Shown piece by piece: positions 1 to 4,874 of a DNA stretch of 5,020 nt. This stretch comes from an uncultured Desulfovibrio sp. (GTDB taxonomy: Bacteria > Desulfobacterota > Desulfovibrionia > Desulfovibrionales > Desulfovibrionaceae): positions 1 through 5,020 of the forward strand of contig URHE01000118.1 in assembly GCA_900547595.1 (NCBI GenBank), written 5' to 3'. The position numbers were made by a program, and so were the translations under genes. Every line of letters starts with the position of its first letter. Position 1 is the first letter of the stretch. The notes beneath the pieces were generated by a model. That model saw only the letters and a program-made list of their open reading frames with translations. It was not told the origin of the DNA and ran no database searches.

Positions 1-136
1 ATTTTTTAGGATCCTTGCGGCGACAGCCCCCGCCCTTCGCTCCGCTTCGGGCGGCGAGCGGAAAAACTTCCATTTTTCATCGGTAAACAAAAACCATAGT
101 GTACTTGATTTTCATTTTCATTGATGCGGTCTGAAC
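1..136. other. Gene-free left edge with inverted repeats and an AT-rich patch
   Basis: No coding frame with good codon bias is visible here. GC-rich arms CCGCCC (30-35) and GGGCGG (49-54) can pair, competing with CGCTCCGC (38-45) against GCG and GAGCG (51-60). A weak AT stem pairs GAAAAA (61-66) with TTTTTC (73-78). Two copies of ATTTTC stand in tandem at about 109-120. None of these is followed by a proper U-run in the direction of the nucleotidyltransferase gene, so I do not call a terminator. The T-run at 2-7 could be the tail of a terminator for a plus-strand gene lying outside the window. Confidence 0.35.
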
Positions 137-805
137 CTAGTCCGGCAGTTCCGCAAGTCCGGCGGCGCTCCAGCGCAGGCAGGCGGCGGCGAAGTCCCCG
201 AGGGACTGCCCGGCGTCTCCCGCCGCGCGGAGCAGGTCCGCTTCCTGCGCCCGCGCGCGGCGCATGGCCCCGGCCCGGTCACGCGGGAAGGTGCCATCGC
301 GCAAAAAAATCCCGCCCTGAAGCGCGCGCAGATACGACTTGGACAGACTGCGCATAGCATCCCGCACCGCTTCCGCCGGCCATGCGGGCGCGAGCAGGAG
401 CGTCTGCGCGCTCTCATGATAGAGCGCGGCAAGGGCGGCGCGGCAGCCGAGGCGGATGTCCGCGTCGGTGATTTCGGGCAGGAGCGGCGCAAGTTCGCCG
501 CGCCAGGCGTCCATGTCCTGCGCGAAGGCGAAGAGCTCAAACTTCGGCCATGCGCGCAGTTCCGCCGCGCCGCAGACAAAGCCCGCGGCCTTTGTTCCTT
601 CCGGGAGCGTATCCAGAGCCGCGCGCAAGGTTGGCAGGTCCTCCGGCTCCAGCCGGTCAAGGATGACGCAGATGTCGATGTCACTGGTTTCGGTGGCCTC
701 GCCGCGGCGGTAACTGCCCTGAAGGCCCACAAAACGCAGCCGGGCGCCGAAGGCGCCCTCCAGCGTCCGCACGGCGGCGGGCATCCAGTCGGCAACGCTG
801 ATCAT
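137..805 (-). CDS. MNT-type nucleotidyltransferase-domain protein
   Basis: A protein of 222 residues with a polymerase-beta-superfamily nucleotidyltransferase fold at the N-terminus. The signature GSYRRGEATETSDID (residues 30-44) supplies the Gly-Ser of the nucleotide loop and two metal-binding aspartates (42 and 44). Glu90 in FELFAF is a plausible third carboxylate. The rest (about 105-215) is Ala/Leu/Arg-rich and mostly helical, possibly a substrate-binding helical bundle. The family transfers nucleotides to proteins, RNA or small molecules such as aminoglycosides, and the substrate here cannot be told. An ATG at 895 in the same frame overlaps the hypC stop (TGATG) and would add 30 residues. 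That extension has weaker GC3 bias, no ribosome binding site and lies outside the domain, so ATG 805 is preferred. No HEPN-type toxin or antitoxin partner is seen next to it. No clear terminator follows. Confidence 0.75.
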   Translation of the reverse strand: MISVADWMPAAVRTLEGAFGARLRFVGLQGSYRRGEATETSDIDICVILDRLEPEDLPTLRAALDTLPEGTKAAGFVCGAAELRAWPKFELFAFAQDMDAWRGELAPLLPEITDADIRLGCRAALAALYHESAQTLLLAPAWPAEAVRDAMRSLSKSYLRALQGGIFLRDGTFPRDRAGAMRRARAQEADLLRAAGDAGQSLGDFAAACLRWSAAGLAELPD

Positions 806-806
806 G

Positions 807-815
807 TTCCTCCCC
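807..815 (-). promoter_or_regulatory. Ribosome binding site supporting the start at 805
   Basis: GGGGAGGAA on the minus strand precedes the ATG at 805. The GGAGG core is only 3 nt from the ATG, slightly short, while the upstream GGGGA is 5 nt away. Neither in-frame alternative (ATG 895 or ATG 868) has a recognisable site, so this one decides the start chosen. Confidence 0.55.
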
Positions 816-894
816 TTTACGGCGCGGGCATCTGCTGCCGCAGCCGCCAGAGCGTTACGCCATTTCATTGCGAAACCGCGCTGCGCCAGCGACA

Positions 895-1146
895 TCAGAA
901 ATTGGCGGGCTGTCCCTCCACCGCCTCGGCCAGTTCGCGCAGGGCGGCAAGGCTGGACTCCGCTTCTTCGGGCGTGAGGGAATGCAGGGCAAAACCCGCG
1001 TGGACAATGACATAGTCCCCCACCTTGGGCGGTTCGGGCAAAAGCATGGTGGACGCGGAAAGAAAGGTGGAGCTTTCGCCCACGCGCACGCGGGCCATGT
1101 CGGCGGGCTCCAGTTCAACGATCTGGGCGGGAATGGCAAGGCACAT
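895..1146 (-). CDS. hypC: HypC/HupF-family [NiFe]-hydrogenase maturation chaperone
   Basis: A protein of 83 residues beginning MCLAIPAQIV, the HypC signature. Cys2, exposed once the initiator Met is removed, is the residue by which HypC binds the iron of the Fe(CN)2CO unit together with HypD and then the hydrogenase large-subunit precursor. The central part (about 41-54, KVGDYVIVHAGFAL) matches the conserved GDYVxVHxGFA region of the family, and an acidic helix (59-78) forms the C-terminus. Length is normal. The ATG at 1146 was chosen because the MCLAIP motif must be N-terminal and because AGGAGG lies 5 nt upstream. In-frame ATGs further upstream lie across the terminator and are not credible. 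No other hyp gene is visible in the window. The stop overlaps, by one base, an alternative start of the next gene. It acts in the cytoplasm. Confidence 0.95.
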   Translation of the reverse strand: MCLAIPAQIVELEPADMARVRVGESSTFLSASTMLLPEPPKVGDYVIVHAGFALHSLTPEEAESSLAALRELAEAVEGQPANF

Positions 1147-1177
1147 GAAAACCTCCTGGACTTCCGGCTGCCGTGAT

Positions 1178-1206
1178 ACAATAAGCATGCGCCGTGCCGC
1201 GCACAA
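1178..1206 (-). promoter_or_regulatory. Candidate sigma70-type promoter of hypC
   Basis: The minus strand carries TTGTGC (1206-1201), a 17-bp spacer and TATTGT (1183-1178). A start point near 1171 would give a leader of about 25 nt containing the AGGAGG ribosome binding site (1157-1152). Its placement between the terminator and hypC supports independent transcription of hypC. The boxes match consensus at about three of six and four of six positions. Confidence 0.5.
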
Positions 1207-1216
1207 GGGGCGGACG

Positions 1217-1243
1217 AAAAAGGGCGGGGCCTCGGCCCCGCCC
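1217..1243 (-). terminator. Rho-independent terminator of the nhc operon
   Basis: Read on the minus strand, the 10-bp arms GGGCGGGGCC and GGCCCCGCCC are perfectly complementary around GA and are followed at once by TTTTT. The innermost pairs probably open into a small loop. The stem begins 9 bp after the nhcD stop. This is a textbook intrinsic terminator that ends the operon and separates it from hypC. Confidence 0.92.
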
Positions 1244-1252
1244 CTGGTTGGC

Positions 1253-1399
1253 TCAATGTCGGGCGTTCTTGCCCTTTTTCTTGTCGGGGAAGAGAACAAA
1301 GTTCCAGTACAGGACATAGAGCGGCAGCACGATGAACATCATGATGTACGCCCAGTTCTTGGTGTACAGGAAGTAGCTGTAGAAGGTGGGGAATTCCAT
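1253..1399 (-). CDS. nhcD: Small single-helix membrane subunit (HmcD-like)
   Basis: A protein of 48 residues starting MEFPTFYSYF, with one aromatic-rich hydrophobic helix at about 17-38 and a strongly basic tail (DKKKGKNARH). The positive-inside rule predicts that the C-terminus faces the cytoplasm. Its size, single helix and place directly after the NrfD-like gene match HmcD of the Hmc operon and the fourth gene of the nine-heme cytochrome operon. Its exact role is unknown, and complex assembly or stabilisation is likely. The ATG at 1399 has a clear AAGGAG site (1411-1406) six bases upstream and lies 20 bp after the nhcC stop. Longer readings of this frame run back into nhcC and lack support. 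It is the last gene of the operon, with a terminator about 10 bp after its TGA. Confidence 0.88.
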   Translation of the reverse strand: MEFPTFYSYFLYTKNWAYIMMFIVLPLYVLYWNFVLFPDKKKGKNARH

Positions 1400-1419
1400 G
1401 GGCTTCTCCTTGTCCCGGC

Positions 1420-2637
1420 CTAGTGCTCTTCGCCCTTGAAGTCGGGGTGTTCGTACAGCACGGGCATGTTGTAGACGATGAAGCGGTAGGCGGTGACGAT
1501 CATGGTCACCACAAAGACGGAGATGCAGATTTCCCAGATGCTGGGGAAGTAGCGTTCCGCCGAGGGCAGTTGCCAGTTGAAGGCGATCATGGAGACATTG
1601 AAGCGGTTGAGCACAATGCCCGCCACGGCGAGTACCGAGGTGATGCGGCAGAGGCCCACATTGCCGTCGCGCGCGCCCTTGGCGTAGAGCAGGGCGGGCA
1701 GGAGGACAAAGCCGAGCATCTCCACGAGCCACCAGGCGCCCCAGCCGGTGAAGACCCAGTGCAGGTTGGCCTGGACGAGCATGTCGATGAACTTGAGCAT
1801 GAAGTAGGCGAAGAGGATGAACGAGGCCGCCCGCGCGAAGCTCAGCACCACGCCGTCCGCCTCGCGCAGGTGGGTGGCGTCCATGTACTGGTGCACGCCC
1901 TTGTGCGCGAAGAGCCCTTCAAAAATGACCATGCTGGCGCCCGCGGCCATGGAGCTCACGAAGAAGAACATGGGCATGAACGGCGAGTACCAGAGCGGAT
2001 GCAGCTTGCCCGGCGCGATGAGATAGAGCGAACCCAGCGAGGACTGGTGCAGGGTGGAGAGCGTCACGCCGAAGATGGTGAGCAGGATGGTCACGCGGAT
2101 GACGATCTTGCGGATCGGGAGCAGCCACGGGAACTTCTGGGCCAGCCATTCCATGGGCGCCACGGAGAACTCGATGAAGAGCACCGTGAGGTAGGTGGCC
2201 ACGCACAGGCCCACCTCAAAGAGCACCGAGGTCGTGCCGGGGAAGAAGAACATGTAGGGCAGGCGCAGCGGATGGCCCAGATCATAGAGCAGGGCCACGA
2301 CCACGAACGCGTAGCCGAGGAAGGCCGTGGTCACCGCCGGGCGCACCGCCGAATGGAAGTGCTTCATGCCCATGACGTAGCAGGCCACGGTGGTGAAGTA
2401 GCCGCCCGCCGCGAGGCACACGCCGCAGAGCAGGTCAAAGCCGATCCAGAGGCCCCAGGGCTGGGCCTCGCTGAGATTGGTCACCGAGCCGATGCCCACC
2501 GTGAAGCGGATGACCGTGATGATGAAGCCCACGGTCAGGATGATCCAGGTGAGGATATTGCCCGGCGTTTTGGAGAGCAGGGGCTCCAGATTGAAGAGCT
2601 TGTCCTTGGTGGGAATGATGATGCCGTGGGTTTCCAT
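1420..2637 (-). CDS. nhcC: NrfD/HmcC-type ten-helix integral membrane subunit
   Basis: Integral membrane protein of 405 residues, related to NrfD, PsrC, DsrP and HmcC. Members of this family exchange electrons with menaquinone through an adjacent ferredoxin-like subunit. About ten hydrophobic helices can be placed, near residues 28-50, 62-84, 100-120, 137-158, 175-196, 216-240, 264-288, 297-318, 329-347 and 365-388. There is no CxxCH motif and no cysteine cluster, so no cofactor is visible in the sequence. The start ATG follows the nhcB TAG with no gap (TAGATG). A GGGGAGGAG ribosome binding site lies inside the end of nhcB, which suggests translational coupling and fixed stoichiometry. Length is as expected for HmcC, with no sign of truncation. 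The direction of quinone chemistry (reduction during hydrogen oxidation) is inferred from the family. Confidence 0.92.
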   Translation of the reverse strand: METHGIIIPTKDKLFNLEPLLSKTPGNILTWIILTVGFIITVIRFTVGIGSVTNLSEAQPWGLWIGFDLLCGVCLAAGGYFTTVACYVMGMKHFHSAVRPAVTTAFLGYAFVVVALLYDLGHPLRLPYMFFFPGTTSVLFEVGLCVATYLTVLFIEFSVAPMEWLAQKFPWLLPIRKIVIRVTILLTIFGVTLSTLHQSSLGSLYLIAPGKLHPLWYSPFMPMFFFVSSMAAGASMVIFEGLFAHKGVHQYMDATHLREADGVVLSFARAASFILFAYFMLKFIDMLVQANLHWVFTGWGAWWLVEMLGFVLLPALLYAKGARDGNVGLCRITSVLAVAGIVLNRFNVSMIAFNWQLPSAERYFPSIWEICISVFVVTMIVTAYRFIVYNMPVLYEHPDFKGEEH

Positions 2638-3747
2638 CTACTTCTCCTCCCCATGCCCGTTCAGGCCGCCGGAGTTCTGGGCCTCGCGCGCCTTGAGCGC
2701 TTCGGTCATGGCCTGGCGCGCGCGTTCGGCGGCGCCTTCGCCCTCGGTCTCGCCGATCTTGCGCACGGCGGCGTCCACGGCGGCGACGAGGTCGTCCTTG
2801 GCATCCTTGAGGATCTTTTCCTGCTCAAGCTTGGCCATGGCCTCGCGGCGTTTGGTCATGGCCCAGGCGCCGCCGAAGAGGACGGGCCAGAAGGCCACGA
2901 TCATGGGCACCGCGCCCAGGGCCCCGTAGGTGAGGGAGCCCATGGGCTGGCTGCCGAGATGGGTGTCAAGGCCGAGCTGCTTGAACTCGGCGCCCGCGCC
3001 CTGCGGGTCGTCCACGGGCACCGGCGCTCCGCCGGCGGCCGGGGCAAGCACCATCCAGGCCGTGCCGCCCGCGTCGTACTCGCCGTAGAGATAGTCCACA
3101 TACCGGCCCGGATTTTCGGCCATGCGCGCGCGGGCGATCTTGATGAGGTCGCTGCGGCGGCCGAAGGTCAGGGCATCCACGGGGCAGGCTTCCACACAGC
3201 CGGGAAGCTTGCCTTCCTTGAGCCGGGGCTCGCAGAAGGTGCATTTCTGCACCAGCGGGTCCCAGGCGAGGTCGTACTGGAAGCCGGGCACATAGAAGGG
3301 ACAGGCCACCATGCAGTAGCGGCAGCCCACGCACTGCGAACCGTCGTAGGTCACGGAGCCGTCCGGCTGCTTCTGGAAGCATTTGGCGAAGCAGGCCGAG
3401 GCGCAGGCCGGGTCGTTGCAGTGGAAGCACTGGAGCTTGCGGAAGTACGGCTTGCCGTTGACTTCGTACTTGTTGACCACGGTCCATTCATAGGCCGTGG
3501 TGTGGCGCTTCGTTTCCGTGACCGAGAGGTCGGTGAAGGGCTTTTCCGGCTTGGGCAGGTGGTTGACGGCATTGCACGCGGCCTCGCACCGGCGGCAGCC
3601 GATGCAACGGGTGGTGTCGTGCAGGACGCCGTAGCTGTCCGGAAAATAGGGGAAGCTGGCGGGGGTGGCCTCGGCGACCTTTGCCGAACCCAGGGCCGAG
3701 ACCACGCCGGCGCTGCCGAGAATGGTAAGGAATTTTCTGCGGTTCAT
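2638..3747 (-). CDS. nhcB: Tat-exported 4x[4Fe-4S] ferredoxin-like subunit with C-terminal membrane anchor (HmcB-like)
   Basis: Iron-sulfur subunit of 369 residues, placed between the nine-heme cytochrome and the membrane quinone subunit. The N-terminus MNRRKFLT followed by a hydrophobic stretch is a twin-arginine signal, implying folding and cluster insertion before export. Four cysteine quartets fit four [4Fe-4S] clusters: 48/51/54/58, 107/110/115/119, 139/142/145/149 and 169/172/184/188. The last is the expanded CxxC-x11-CxxxC type common in DmsB/NrfC/HmcB proteins. Cys123 is an extra cysteine outside these sets. A hydrophobic segment at about 272-297 is the probable anchor. It is followed by a charged, Lys/Glu/Ala-rich helical tail (298-369) predicted to lie in the cytoplasm. 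Length and architecture match HmcB. The ribosome binding site (AGGGGGAA) overlaps the nhcA stop, and the gene's own TAG abuts the nhcC ATG. The closest alternative names are HmcB and DsrO-like proteins, but the nhcA context favours NhcB. Confidence 0.9.
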   Translation of the reverse strand: MNRRKFLTILGSAGVVSALGSAKVAEATPASFPYFPDSYGVLHDTTRCIGCRRCEAACNAVNHLPKPEKPFTDLSVTETKRHTTAYEWTVVNKYEVNGKPYFRKLQCFHCNDPACASACFAKCFQKQPDGSVTYDGSQCVGCRYCMVACPFYVPGFQYDLAWDPLVQKCTFCEPRLKEGKLPGCVEACPVDALTFGRRSDLIKIARARMAENPGRYVDYLYGEYDAGGTAWMVLAPAAGGAPVPVDDPQGAGAEFKQLGLDTHLGSQPMGSLTYGALGAVPMIVAFWPVLFGGAWAMTKRREAMAKLEQEKILKDAKDDLVAAVDAAVRKIGETEGEGAAERARQAMTEALKAREAQNSGGLNGHGEEK

Positions 3748-3755
3748 GGTTCCCC

Positions 3756-4754
3756 CTAGTTGGCCTGGTTGGCGGCGCGCTCAGGGGCGCGGAGCTTGTG
3801 GCAGGTTGTGCAGTCGGTATTGCGCGGCCGCGCCACCTTCATGTCCTTGTGGCAGCTCATGCACTGGAGGTGGAAGGCCGCCTTGAGCGCCGGACGCTGG
3901 GGGGCGGCGGGATCGATGGTCTTGCTGTGGCAGCTCGCGCACTTGGGCGGCGTGGCCGACGGGGGGCTGTTGTGATGGCAGGTGACGCAGAGCGTGGCGG
4001 GCTCGGTGTGGAAGGCCCCGGCAAGCCTGTTGTCCTTGATGCGGCCCATGAGCGAGAGCACATGGCTCTTGTGGTTGAAAACGCAGGGCTCGTACTTGCC
4101 CACCAGGGAGTCGATGACCACCTTGTAGGGCGCCAGCGTGGCCGGCCAGTAGGCGGCGGTCGCGCGCGCGAGCTCCGTCTCCGTGGCGAGGGCCTCGTTG
4201 CGCCGCTCGGGGAGCGTGCCCGCGATGCCCTGCTGCATGTCGGCGGCGGTCATGGACTTGGTCATGGTGTGGCACACGGCGCACCATGCCTCATTGCGGA
4301 CATTTTTCACCAGGGTGGTGTGGCAGCCCGCGCAGTCGCGTTGGGCAAGCTGCGCCTCATGGCAGCTCACGCAGCTTGCGGGCGTATTTTCCTTGCGGGG
4401 CGCGATCTTTGTGGCATGCATGGCCTTTTCGAGGGTGATGGAGCCGCCTTCGGCCTTGCCTTCCTGCGTATGGCAGGTGGTGCAGGCCACGGCGTCACCC
4501 GTGTGATGGCAGACCATGCAGTCTTTCCCGGCGCTGGCCATCCATTTTTCATGGACGACGTGATTGAAGGCGACGGGCGCCATGGCCGCGGCCTTGGGAT
4601 TGGGCTTGGCGCCCACGGGAAAGATGACGATGGCCGAGGGCGCGCCGCTGTCCGTGGGCTCCAGGGCGGCGGGAGCCGCGCCGGGAGCCGGGGGACATGC
4701 CGCGAACGCCAGGAGCGTGACCGCCAGCAGAAAAAGAGTTGTGCCGTTTCTCAT
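3756..4754 (-). CDS. nhcA: Nine-heme cytochrome c (periplasmic electron carrier of the Nhc complex)
   Basis: Periplasmic multiheme cytochrome of 332 residues. It takes electrons, typically from type I cytochrome c3 reduced by hydrogenase, and passes them to the Nhc membrane complex. It has exactly nine CxxCH motifs, at residues 79, 91, 128, 141, 158, 256, 272, 298 and 315. That gives two four-heme cytochrome c3-like modules (79-145 and 256-319) with one isolated heme near 158, the known layout of D. desulfuricans nonaheme cytochrome (9HcA). Nine further histidines (65, 68, 84, 113, 228, 231, 249, 261, 295) suffice for bis-His ligation of all hemes. The N-terminus has a basic start, a hydrophobic core at about 7-19 and an Ala/Pro-rich stretch, with probable signal-peptidase cleavage near residue 29. 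A Cys at 20 sits in a poor lipobox (FAAC). Cys224 lies outside any heme motif. The ATG at 4754 was chosen over an in-frame TTG at 4772 because of the Shine-Dalgarno site. First gene of the operon, 8 bp before nhcB. Confidence 0.95.
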   Translation of the reverse strand: MRNGTTLFLLAVTLLAFAACPPAPGAAPAALEPTDSGAPSAIVIFPVGAKPNPKAAAMAPVAFNHVVHEKWMASAGKDCMVCHHTGDAVACTTCHTQEGKAEGGSITLEKAMHATKIAPRKENTPASCVSCHEAQLAQRDCAGCHTTLVKNVRNEAWCAVCHTMTKSMTAADMQQGIAGTLPERRNEALATETELARATAAYWPATLAPYKVVIDSLVGKYEPCVFNHKSHVLSLMGRIKDNRLAGAFHTEPATLCVTCHHNSPPSATPPKCASCHSKTIDPAAPQRPALKAAFHLQCMSCHKDMKVARPRNTDCTTCHKLRAPERAANQAN

Positions 4755-4760
4755 GCGCTT

Positions 4761-4766
4761 TTCCTT
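4761..4766 (-). promoter_or_regulatory. Ribosome binding site that fixes the nhcA start
   Basis: AAGGAA on the minus strand lies 6 nt before the ATG at 4754. A TTG in the same frame at 4772 lies upstream of this site and would place the Shine-Dalgarno sequence inside the coding region. The site therefore supports ATG 4754 as the true start. Confidence 0.7.
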
Positions 4767-4791
4767 TTGCAACAGAGACCACGATATGCAC

Positions 4792-4816
4792 CGTCCGCGA
4801 CGCCATGCCGCGGACG
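4792..4816 (-). repeat. Inverted repeat / hairpin in the nhcA leader
   Basis: The arms CGTCCGCG (4792-4799) and CGCGGACG (4809-4816) are perfect reverse complements of 8 bp around a 9-nt loop. In the nhcA transcript this would form a stable GC hairpin ending about 37 nt before the start codon. No U-run follows it on the minus strand, so it does not look like an intrinsic terminator. It could be an mRNA-stabilising 5' structure, an operator or a processing site. Confidence 0.45.
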
Positions 4817-4825
4817 CACCCCGGA

Positions 4826-4836
4826 AGGAATTTCCT
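4826..4836. promoter_or_regulatory. 11-bp palindromic element near the predicted nhc start point
   Basis: AGGAATTTCCT has perfect 5-bp arms around one central base. It lies just downstream of the predicted transcription start of the nhc operon, where a bound repressor could block transcription. I cannot assign it to a known regulator, and a palindrome this short could occur by chance. Confidence 0.25.
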
Positions 4837-4845
4837 ATCAGGTCG

Positions 4846-4874
4846 ACGGTAGCCCACAGACTGGATTACGTCAA
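4846..4874 (-). promoter_or_regulatory. Candidate sigma70-type promoter of the nhc operon
   Basis: On the minus strand a TTGACG -35 box (4874-4869) is followed after exactly 17 bp by TACCGT (4851-4846). The -35 box matches consensus at five of six positions and the -10 box at three of six. A start point near 4839 would give a leader of about 85 nt before nhcA. The -35 box overlaps the stop codon of the preceding partial gene. The weak -10 would fit a regulated promoter. This is pattern matching only, with no transcript data. Confidence 0.45.

Noticed and set aside
416..1015. A 199-codon plus-strand open frame opposite the nucleotidyltransferase gene and hypC
   Set aside because: It overlaps two genes with clear motifs on the other strand, has low-complexity composition and no recognisable domain.
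1147..1317. Upstream extension of hypC by 57 residues
   Set aside because: It would read through the nhc terminator and the end of nhcD, and would bury the N-terminal MCLAIP motif whose Cys2 must be near the free N-terminus.
1400..1732. Long N-terminal extension of the nhcD frame into nhcC
   Set aside because: The extension overlaps nhcC out of frame and is Arg/Leu/His-rich without structure. The ATG at 1399 has a good ribosome binding site and gives a normal HmcD-like length.
1423..3759. A 778-codon open frame on the plus strand across nhcB and nhcC
   Set aside because: It is an antisense shadow of two well-recognised genes. It is unusually rich in His, Ala, Gly and Glu, as expected when the complement of a GC3-rich gene is translated, and has no domain or ribosome binding site.
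4792..4816. The leader hairpin as a terminator of the upstream gene
   Set aside because: The stem is strong but is followed by GTGCATATCG on the minus strand, with no U-run.
4549..4857. A 102-codon minus-strand frame starting in the nhcA leader
   Set aside because: It overlaps nhcA in another frame, has no ribosome binding site or domain and lacks coding bias.
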